Positions 1-5,448 of a stretch of DNA of 11,633 bases are shown here, piece after piece. The stretch's first letter is position 1, and every line of letters begins with the position of its first letter. The translations under genes were made by a program, and so were the position numbers. Origin of the DNA: Anaerolineae bacterium. Its GTDB lineage: Bacteria > Chloroflexota > Anaerolineae > 4572-78 > J111. The stretch spans positions 1 to 11,633 of the forward strand of contig JAGRCC010000265.1 of the NCBI GenBank assembly GCA_020433785.1. The letters run 5' to 3'. The notes beneath the pieces were generated by a model. It was not told the DNA's origin and did not search any database. It saw only the letters and a program-made list of their open reading frames with translations.

Positions 1-646
1 TGACGTGAATGACGGTTAGCCGGTCAAGACCAACAATCTGATCAAAGGTATCGATCATAGCCTGGTAACTCTCCGGCGTCCGAAATTCGTAGCCCGCGGC
101 CAGGGCGTGGCAGGTGTCGAAGCAAACGGCCAGCCGTTCGCTCTGCTGGCAAGCGACGATGATCTGGTTGATCTCGGCGAAAGTGGAGCCGAGCGTTGTG
201 CCTTGGCCGGCGGTAATTTCAACAGCGACCTTCACCTGAAACCCAGGCAGCCGCTCGTGTACGATATCCAAGCCTTGAGACACACGGGCCAGACCGGCCT
301 CGACACCGGCCTTGAGATGGGCGCCCGGATGAATGACCAGATACGGGATTTTCAACAGTTCGCATCGCTCTAGCTCAACAATTAGCGCCTCAATCGACTT
401 ATGCCAGACGGCGTCATCCGCCGTACCCAGGTTAAGTAGATAGCTGGCGTGGCAAATAACCGGCGTAATCCCGGTTTCGGCCTGCTGCTGGTGGTAGCGT
501 TCGATCTCCTCCGGTTTAAGCGGATTGGCCTTCCATTGACGATTGGATTTGGTAAAGATTTGAAAGGCCGTAGAGTTCAGTTCGACCGCTCTTTGAAACG
601 ACGTATCAACACCGCCGGCCACCGATACATGAGCACCAAGTAACAT
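1..646 (-). CDS. nfo: Endonuclease IV (AP endonuclease), 3' part cut off by window edge
   Basis: This enzyme cleaves the DNA backbone 5' to abasic sites in base excision repair and depends on a trinuclear zinc centre. The gene is read from an ATG at 646-644 and gives MLLGAHVSVAGGV, the usual family start. About 215 residues are visible of the roughly 280 normal for the family. Six expected metal ligands are present: His66 (CHASYL), His106 (IHPGAH), Glu143 (VEITAG), Asp177 and His180 (CFDTCHA), and His214 (VIHV). They line up with ligands 69, 109, 145, 179, 182 and 216 of the E. coli enzyme. The remaining ligands lie beyond base 1. An AAGGA at 660-656 is a plausible ribosome-binding site, nine bases from the ATG. 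The gene is divergent from the receiver gene at 805 and lies about 750 bases from mutY, which makes the abasic sites this enzyme acts on. The open end is caused by the window edge, not by a mutation. Confidence 0.96.
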   Translation of the reverse strand, partial: MLLGAHVSVAGGVDTSFQRAVELNSTAFQIFTKSNRQWKANPLKPEEIERYHQQQAETGITPVICHASYLLNLGTADDAVWHKSIEALIVELERCELLKIPYLVIHPGAHLKAGVEAGLARVSQGLDIVHERLPGFQVKVAVEITAGQGTTLGSTFAEINQIIVACQQSERLAVCFDTCHALAAGYEFRTPESYQAMIDTFDQIVGLDRLTVIHV

Positions 647-804
647 TAACTAATTTCCTTTACAATTCTAATAGATTAGCTATGAAATTCTTTTACACTT
701 TAGCCGGATTAAGCCTAATCTTAATTTAGGATTGCTCCCGCAGGGTTAATAGACCCGAAGTATACCATACGCCATCTATTCGAGCGAAGAGAAGGATAAT
801 TGCC
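647..804. promoter_or_regulatory. Divergent intergenic region between nfo and receiver gene
   Basis: This AT-rich 158-base spacer must carry the promoters of both flanking genes. On the minus strand there is an extended -10 element, TGGTATACT, at 767-759 and facing nfo, without a convincing -35 box. On the plus strand a TTTACA at 692-697 followed sixteen bases later by CCTAAT at 714-719 is a weak candidate for the receiver gene. GAAGG at 791-795 is the receiver ribosome-binding site. The promoter boxes are read by eye and are tentative. Confidence 0.35.
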
Positions 805-1305
805 ATGAGTCAGATAAATGAAGCGTCACCGACCTGGAATGTGTGGCCTGATGAGATTAAGATTTTAGTCATCGATGATGAAAAGGATATTTTGAACCTG
901 ATCCGGCTGTCGCTGGAGCCAGCCGGTTTTCGCATCCTGCGGACCACCCGGCCAGAAGAGGGGTTGGATTTAGCCCGGCGCGAGAAACCGGACCTGCTGA
1001 TCTTAGATGTTATGATGCCCGGCCTCGATGGACTGAACCTGCTGCGCCGCATTCGCCGCCACCCGGCGCTGGCCAAAATGCCGGTCATCATTGTTTCGGC
1101 CCGGGTCAACAGCGCCGACCAACTGCGCATGCTCCAAGTTGTCGGTGATGTTGAAAGAGAGATCGCGGCTTATGTCGGCAAACCGTTCGATCCCGGTTTT
1201 TTATTGAGAACCGTGAAAACGGTGTTACTGAATCATCGAGATTTTCTGCTGGCCAAAAAGCAGGGGCAAAGCCATCGGGTTGTCACTCTACCGCTGCTCC
1301 ACTAA
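805..1305 (+). CDS. Stand-alone response-regulator receiver protein
   Basis: This 166-residue cytoplasmic signalling protein consists of one CheY-like receiver domain with no DNA-binding or enzymatic output domain. A 17-residue leader precedes the domain. The acidic pair is Asp24-Asp25 (VIDDE), the phospho-acceptor is Asp68 (LILDVMMPG), the switch Ser is Ser98 (IIVSAR), and the conserved Lys is Lys126 (GKPFDP). All phosphorylation residues are therefore intact. The gap from Ser98 to Lys126 is 28 residues, about six more than the 22 in the OmpR-type regulator at 8605, so the alpha4/beta5 region is enlarged. The roughly 30-residue C-terminal tail shows no recognised domain. The ATG at 805 has GAAGG about nine bases upstream. 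No kinase is adjacent, so its partner is unknown. It could pass phosphate to another protein or bind a target directly. The gene converges on mutY across a palindromic repeat. Confidence 0.9.
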   Translation: MSQINEASPTWNVWPDEIKILVIDDEKDILNLIRLSLEPAGFRILRTTRPEEGLDLARREKPDLLILDVMMPGLDGLNLLRRIRRHPALAKMPVIIVSARVNSADQLRMLQVVGDVEREIAAYVGKPFDPGFLLRTVKTVLLNHRDFLLAKKQGQSHRVVTLPLLH

Positions 1306-1329
1306 TAGGCCATAATCGTCCCTTAGTTC

Positions 1330-1382
1330 GTAGTAATGGCTTTGGCCGTTTCTGTGAGTTTCCCCGCTAAAGCGGTTACTAC
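1330..1382. repeat. Degenerate palindromic intergenic repeat (REP/MITE-like)
   Basis: The two ends form an imperfect inverted repeat. GTAGTAATGGCTTT at 1330-1343 pairs with AAAGCGGTTACTAC at 1369-1382 at 12 of 14 positions. The right arm contains its own small hairpin, CGCT-AA-AGCG at 1365-1374. On the minus strand the right arm reads GTAGTAACCGCTTTAGCGG. The left arm looks like a decayed copy of the same unit. The element fills most of the 90-base gap between two convergent genes, so it may help end transcription in both directions, but no T-run follows either arm. Copy number in the genome is not visible here. Confidence 0.6.
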
Positions 1383-1395
1383 AAGCAGGGGGGAT

Positions 1396-2502
1396 CTATT
1401 GGCGCAGCGCCTTAATGATTTTCTCATCAGTTTTGGGGAAGGCATAGTCATCAAGCTCAGCCAACGTAACCCACCGCCAGTCGGCCACTTGGAGAGTTTG
1501 GGGATCGCCGCTAACTAAGCGGCAGTGATAGGCATATAACGTAATCTTGAAATGGGTGTAGCTGTGTCTAAGGCTAACCAACGGCTCATCCACCTCTACT
1601 TCAATACCCAGTTCTTCGCGAATTTCGCGGCGCAAACATTCGGGCAAACTCTCGTCCGATTGGCGTTTGCCGCCCGGAAATTCCCACAAACCGCCTAGCA
1701 TGCCATCCAGCGGCCGTTGCGCAATTAACACTCGATCATCATCAGGCCGGCGAATCACGGCCGCCGTCACATCGTAATGAGGCAGCAACTTTTTGCCCGA
1801 ACGTACCGGCAGGCTGTCCTCCAAACCGCGCTGTCGAGCCTCACACAAATCCTGAACCGGGCAGTCCGGGCAGTCCGGTGATCGCGGCAGACAAACCAGC
1901 GCGCCGAACTCGATCAGCGTTTCGGTCCAGTCGCCAGGCTGCTGCGGATCGACCAACTCGGTGGCGATGGTCTGAATCTGCACGGCCCCGGCCCCTTGTT
2001 TGACATTGCTTTCAATCGCAAAGAGACGGGCGAGCACCCGCTTGACATTACCATCGACGGCGGGCACCACCTCGCCAAAGGCGATTGACGCCACCGCTCC
2101 GGCCGTATATTGGCCAAAACCAGGCAGGCTAAGCAAATCGACATAGTTATCCGGCAATTGGCCTGCCCACTTTTCCATCAGTTTACGGGCCGCGTTGTGC
2201 AGATTGCGAGCGCGAGCATAGTAACCCAACCCCTCCCAAAGTTTGAGCACGTCATCCAGCGGCGCTTCCGCCAGTTCGGCCAGGGTCGGGAACGCCTCCA
2301 AAAAACGCTCGTAGTACGGGATAACCGTCACCACCTGCGTCTGTTGCAGCATGACCTCGGAAATCCAGATGCGGTACGGAGAAAGTTCGCCGCGCCAGGG
2401 TAGTTGGCGTTTGTTTTGATAAAACCAGTCTAGCAAGCGCGCTCGAAGCTGTTCGATTTTGTCAGTTTGATCCGTCAAAAACTCGGTGTCTGACACGGGC
2501 AT
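1396..2502 (-). CDS. mutY: A/G-specific adenine glycosylase with C-terminal Nudix domain
   Basis: MutY removes adenine mispaired with 8-oxoguanine and leaves an abasic site. The 368-residue product has the full family layout. Catalytic Glu49 lies in WISEVMLQQTQV. The helix-hairpin-helix is LPGFGQYTAG (126-135). Tyr132 sits where endonuclease III has its catalytic Lys, which separates MutY from Nth. Asp150 lies in AVDGNVKRVLAR. The 4Fe-4S cluster ligands are Cys204, Cys211, Cys214 and Cys220 (C-x6-C-x2-C-x5-C). The C-terminal 8-oxoG-recognition domain carries a textbook Nudix box, GX5EX7REUXEEXGU, at residues 278-300, so it may retain hydrolase activity. It is the last gene of a minus-strand operon. 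The ATG at 2502 overlaps the upstream racemase gene by 41 bases and has only a weak GGA in front. A later start, such as TTG at 2478, is possible because conserved sequence begins near residue 20. It ends in TAG, next to the palindromic repeat. Confidence 0.96.
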   Translation of the reverse strand: MPVSDTEFLTDQTDKIEQLRARLLDWFYQNKRQLPWRGELSPYRIWISEVMLQQTQVVTVIPYYERFLEAFPTLAELAEAPLDDVLKLWEGLGYYARARNLHNAARKLMEKWAGQLPDNYVDLLSLPGFGQYTAGAVASIAFGEVVPAVDGNVKRVLARLFAIESNVKQGAGAVQIQTIATELVDPQQPGDWTETLIEFGALVCLPRSPDCPDCPVQDLCEARQRGLEDSLPVRSGKKLLPHYDVTAAVIRRPDDDRVLIAQRPLDGMLGGLWEFPGGKRQSDESLPECLRREIREELGIEVEVDEPLVSLRHSYTHFKITLYAYHCRLVSGDPQTLQVADWRWVTLAELDDYAFPKTDEKIIKALRQ

Positions 2503-3580
2503 TTTCCATTCGATCCATTACGATATTAACGCCGATACCCGGTCCACTGGGCACGGTTAACGTTGAGTCCTCACGATTTAGCTCAAACAGGGGTTCGGCG
2601 ATATCTTCGGCGTAGTAGCGGGCCGAGGCTGAAATATCGCCGGGAAGCGTGAAGTTGGGCATGGTGGCCAGATGAACATTGGTGGCCCGTCCGACCCCTG
2701 TTTCCAGCATACCGCCACACCACATGTCAAGCCCGGCATCCACCGACATATCGTGAATTTTGACGGCATGGGTTAAGCCGCCCACTCGGCCCACCTTCAT
2801 ATTGAAAATACGGCAGGCCTTTAACTCAATCGCGGCTTGGGCATGTTCCGGCGAGTGAATACTTTCATCCAAACACACGGCCGTTTTGATTTGGGCCTGG
2901 AGTTTGGAATGGTCAAAAATATCGTCATAGTAAAGCGGCTGCTCAATCATCAGCAGGTTATAATCGTCCAACGCCTGTAACAAAGCCACGTCCGCCAAAG
3001 TAAAGGCCGAGTTGGCGTCGCCCATCAGTTTAATGTCGGGGTGGCGCGCCCGCACCGCCGCAATCGGCTCGACTTCCCAACCGGGTTCAATTTTCATTTT
3101 GATGCGCCGGTAACCCAATTCGACAAACTGATCGATCCGATCCAACAAGGCCGGCAGCGTCGGCTGGATGCCGATGCTAACGCCCACCTCCACCCGGTCG
3201 CGCACGCCGCCTAACTTTTGCCACAGCGGCACACCTTCGGCTCTGGCCAGCAAATCCCAGACCGCGTTTTCCAGACCGGCTTTGGCCATTTGGTGACCGC
3301 GTACTTTCTTGAAATGGCGGATCGCGTCTGGCGGAGTTTTAACCTCAAGCCCAATGCAAGGCGGCGCGAGGTAGTCGCTGAGAATGTGCCAGGCGGTGGT
3401 CACCGTTTCGTAGGAGTAGCCCGGATCGGTCGAAGCGACGACTTCGCCCCAACCCACCACCCCCTCGCTGTAAACAGCTACTAGAATACATGAGCGCTCT
3501 ATTTGGGTGCCAAAACTGGTTCTAAACGGGTGGACTAACTGCTGCGAGATGTGATGTAGTTCAACACGCTCTATTTTCAT
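2462..3580 (-). CDS. Enolase-superfamily N-acylamino acid racemase / o-succinylbenzoate synthase
   Basis: This 372-residue enzyme belongs to the MenC/N-succinylamino acid racemase branch of the enolase superfamily. It has an N-terminal capping domain and a C-terminal barrel. The catalytic lysines are Lys161 and Lys163 (RIKMKIEPGW) on one side and Lys262 (NMKVGRVGG) on the other. The magnesium ligands are Asp188 (GDANSAF), Glu213 (IEQPL) and Asp238 (LDESI). This set matches the family almost residue for residue. Members can make o-succinylbenzoate for menaquinone, racemise N-succinylamino acids, or do both. No menaquinone gene is in view, and the adjacent GNAT acyltransferase favours the racemase role. 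It is translated from an ATG at 3580 with TAAGGAG at 3592-3586, which overlaps the upstream stop codon, so the two genes are probably translationally coupled. Its C-terminal 41 bases overlap mutY. The C-terminus itself looks normal for the family. Confidence 0.92.
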   Translation of the reverse strand: MKIERVELHHISQQLVHPFRTSFGTQIERSCILVAVYSEGVVGWGEVVASTDPGYSYETVTTAWHILSDYLAPPCIGLEVKTPPDAIRHFKKVRGHQMAKAGLENAVWDLLARAEGVPLWQKLGGVRDRVEVGVSIGIQPTLPALLDRIDQFVELGYRRIKMKIEPGWEVEPIAAVRARHPDIKLMGDANSAFTLADVALLQALDDYNLLMIEQPLYYDDIFDHSKLQAQIKTAVCLDESIHSPEHAQAAIELKACRIFNMKVGRVGGLTHAVKIHDMSVDAGLDMWCGGMLETGVGRATNVHLATMPNFTLPGDISASARYYAEDIAEPLFELNREDSTLTVPSGPGIGVNIVMDRMENARVRHRVFDGSN

Positions 3581-3585
3581 CGAAT

Positions 3586-3592
3586 CTCCTTA
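3586..3592 (-). promoter_or_regulatory. Ribosome-binding site of the racemase gene, inside the acyltransferase stop
   Basis: On the minus strand this reads TAAGGAG. The TAA is the stop codon of the GNAT gene, and the same bases begin the Shine-Dalgarno sequence, five bases before the racemase ATG at 3580. It fixes the racemase start and suggests coupled translation and balanced amounts of the two enzymes. Confidence 0.8.
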
Positions 3593-4414
3593 ATCACTCT
3601 GCCAATTTTTTTGTAAGAGATAATAATTTCGATCACCGCGCCGCAGAAAATCGACGGCGGTATAGCCACTTTTAAAGGCGGTTTGAAAAATCTGGCGGGT
3701 TTGGAGCCGCCAGGTAAGCGCCATTTCCGGCCGGCTCGATTTAAGGCGGCTGAGATCGGCCGGAATTTCGACCAGACAATGCGAACCATGAGGTAGGTCA
3801 AACTGGTCCGGGGCGGAAACACCGTTGGGGTGCGCTTGGCCCGGATTAAGAATAGGCCAGGCCACCGCCTCAAGTGATGGCTCGCAGTCCTGCCCCGCAA
3901 GACGCCGGCTGACGTGGGGCGAGTCGAGCCGCCAGGCCACCGTAAAGCGATCGCTGGGCAAGCCCTGATTGATGGCGTCGGTCATTTCGCCGTAAAGGTT
4001 GGGCGTGTAGATGTTGCCGACCGCGCCTAACTTCCGCAGATTAAAGCGAGCGTTACGGCTTTGCAGGGGATCGTAGGTCCAGGTCATGAGCTTAATGCCT
4101 AGCGCCAAAGTAGCTTCACGTTGAGCCAGCTTGATCTGATAGCCCAAGCCTTGATCCTGACGGCCCGGTAAGACACCGGCCTGATGCGAGGCGATTTTGA
4201 GTTGCCCGTCGGCGGTTAGGGCCGGAAAGCCAAAGGCAAAGCCGACCGGTTCCCCCTGGTCCAAGGCCAGCAAAACCACACCGCCCTCTTTAGCCACCGT
4301 CAAGAGTAAATGAAACGGGACAACCCCGGCGCTGTAACCCCAAATTTGGGCTTGAAGCTGTTCGATTGTGCGGCAATCTTCAGGGGTGTGGGCCGCGCGA
4401 ATGATCATCGACAT
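3590..4414 (-). CDS. GNAT-family acyltransferase (COG3375-like), probable amino-acid N-acyltransferase
   Basis: This 274-residue protein has a GNAT fold in its N-terminal two-thirds. The acyl-CoA-binding loop is RQDQGLGYQIK (residues 85-95), with the Q-x-x-G-x-G pattern. It is followed by the strand LMTWTYDPLQSRNARFN (109-125), which is characteristic of the COG3375 group. Residues from about 170 onward form a tail I do not recognise. In other bacteria, COG3375-like GNAT genes sit beside N-succinylamino acid racemase genes. In Geobacillus kaustophilus the set comprises a succinyltransferase, the racemase and a desuccinylase that together convert D- to L-amino acids. The nine-base spacing to the racemase gene here fits that role, but the substrate is inferred. 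It is the first gene of the operon and has a candidate promoter at 4484-4457. The ATG at 4414 has no good Shine-Dalgarno, and an in-frame ATG at 4408 is equally possible. Confidence 0.85.
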   Translation of the reverse strand: MSMIIRAAHTPEDCRTIEQLQAQIWGYSAGVVPFHLLLTVAKEGGVVLLALDQGEPVGFAFGFPALTADGQLKIASHQAGVLPGRQDQGLGYQIKLAQREATLALGIKLMTWTYDPLQSRNARFNLRKLGAVGNIYTPNLYGEMTDAINQGLPSDRFTVAWRLDSPHVSRRLAGQDCEPSLEAVAWPILNPGQAHPNGVSAPDQFDLPHGSHCLVEIPADLSRLKSSRPEMALTWRLQTRQIFQTAFKSGYTAVDFLRRGDRNYYLLQKNWQSD

Positions 4415-4456
4415 AGAGAACTTAAATCACCTAACCTGGCTGAAACCACCATCTGA

Positions 4457-4484
4457 ATTTTACTCTAACACTGAGATTGGGCAA
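4457..4484 (-). promoter_or_regulatory. Candidate promoter of the acyltransferase-racemase-mutY operon
   Basis: On the minus strand, TTGCCC (4484-4479) and TAAAAT (4462-4457) are separated by 16 bases. This gives an expected transcript start near 4450 and a leader of about 36 bases. The -10 box matches consensus at five of six positions and the -35 box at three. The -35 box lies inside the palindrome at 4474-4487. Confidence 0.5.
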
Positions 4485-4487
4485 TCT
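4474..4487. promoter_or_regulatory. Palindrome over the -35 box, possible operator
   Basis: AGATTG-GG-CAATCT is a perfect six-base inverted repeat with a two-base centre. It covers the putative -35 box of the leftward operon. A regulator bound here would block that promoter. It is short and could have arisen by chance. Confidence 0.3.
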
Positions 4488-4537
4488 AACCGTTTCATTC
4501 TCGACAGCTAAACTATTTACATAATGTCAGGTCGGGA

Positions 4538-4566
4538 TTGCATTTTCAACGCTATCAGTGTATAAT
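4538..4566 (+). promoter_or_regulatory. Candidate sigma-70-type promoter for the lipoprotein gene cluster
   Basis: TTGCAT at 4538-4543 and a perfect TATAAT at 4561-4566 are separated by exactly 17 bases. This puts the transcript start near 4573. That leaves a leader of about 78 bases before the GTG at 4651, or about 15 before the TTG at 4588. The surrounding 150 bases are markedly AT-rich compared with the coding DNA. Confidence 0.6.
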
Positions 4567-4650
4567 GGTCCGAGATAACACTATATATTGTGTGGATATC
4601 GATTAAATTGTCAAGATGTAGTATCTATAACGTCAACATCTGTTATTAAT

Positions 4651-5343
4651 GTGCGGTATCATTTTTTATTAATTATTTTTATTGGCCTGGGTTGTAGCTT
4701 CGGATCGCGGTTAGGTTTGGTGCCGGAACCCACCGGCGCTGGCGAGTCAACGAATTCGTCGCCGGTGAGTTTCTCAACCACCACCCCGATGCTGTCCCTG
4801 GTGGGGCAGGATGAAACCCAGGCAACCGACACAGAGCCAACGGCTGAACCCGAACCAGCCCTGGCCGCGCTGGTCAACGGTGAACCGGTTTTGCTGGAGC
4901 ATTATCAAGCTCGCGTGACTCAAATGGAGCAGGCGTTAAATCGACAAGACCCAGGCAACGGTTCCAACCAAACAGTGATGTCCGAACTGCGACAGCAGGT
5001 GTTAGAGGGGTTGATCGAACAAAAGGTTATCGAGCAGCAGGCGGACGCGTTGGGTATCTCGGTATCTCAAGAAACGGTTGAAGCCGAGGCCCAAAGATTT
5101 ATCGCCGAGTTTGAGCCGCGTACTCGATTTGATACCTGGCTGGCCGACAACGGGTTAACTGATGTCATGTTTTTGACCGATTTGCGGTCTCAGTTAATCG
5201 CCAATCAAGTCTTTGAAGCGGTGACCCACCATGTTGTTGCAGAGACGATTGAAGCCACCCGGCAGCAAAAGCAAGCGGCTTTTGACGACTGGTTAGCGAA
5301 AAAACGAGCCGAAGCTGAGGTTGAAACATACGTTAACCCGTAG
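4651..5343 (+). CDS. SurA-N-domain-like lipoprotein lacking the prolyl isomerase domain
   Basis: Read from GTG 4651 the product is 230 residues. MRYHFLLIIFIGLGC looks like a lipoprotein signal peptide with the lipidated residue at Cys15, although the box GLGC deviates from consensus at -3. A Ser/Thr/Pro/Glu-rich linker follows to about residue 70. A SurA/PrsA-type N-terminal chaperone domain then begins at ALVNGEPVLLEHYQARV. The helix AAFDDWLAKKRAEAEVE closes the protein, as it does in SurA-type proteins, but no parvulin domain lies between. It therefore looks like a chaperone-only, surface-attached folding factor. The open frame extends to a TTG at 4588, which would place 21 charged and polar residues before the hydrophobic stretch, so GTG is the better start. 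Neither start has a clear Shine-Dalgarno. It is the first gene of a four-gene co-directional set. The function is inferred from the domain alone. Confidence 0.8.
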   Translation: MRYHFLLIIFIGLGCSFGSRLGLVPEPTGAGESTNSSPVSFSTTTPMLSLVGQDETQATDTEPTAEPEPALAALVNGEPVLLEHYQARVTQMEQALNRQDPGNGSNQTVMSELRQQVLEGLIEQKVIEQQADALGISVSQETVEAEAQRFIAEFEPRTRFDTWLADNGLTDVMFLTDLRSQLIANQVFEAVTHHVVAETIEATRQQKQAAFDDWLAKKRAEAEVETYVNP

Positions 5344-5448
5344 GATTGTGGACATTACCGATATTTAGATTATACTTGCACTAAGGTAGGTAGGCCAACG
5401 TCGTCTGCCCGTCGAAGGATAATCTTTAGCGCAAGGTAATGCAACCCA

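Noticed and set aside
107..643. Plus-strand open frames opposite the left-edge gene
   Set aside because: They lie antisense to endonuclease IV, whose conserved metal-binding motifs are read on the minus strand. Their translations show no family features.
1396..2502. Endonuclease III (nth) instead of mutY
   Set aside because: Tyr132 replaces the catalytic Lys of endonuclease III, and a C-terminal Nudix domain is present. Both point to MutY.
2462..3580. Naming the enolase-superfamily gene menC outright
   Set aside because: The active site fits both o-succinylbenzoate synthase and N-acylamino acid racemase, no menaquinone gene is in view, and the GNAT neighbour favours the racemase. No symbol was assigned.
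4588..4650. TTG start at 4588 giving a 251-residue lipoprotein precursor
   Set aside because: It would add 21 polar residues, including two Cys, in front of the hydrophobic signal segment, and it has no ribosome-binding site. GTG 4651 gives a normal lipoprotein signal length.
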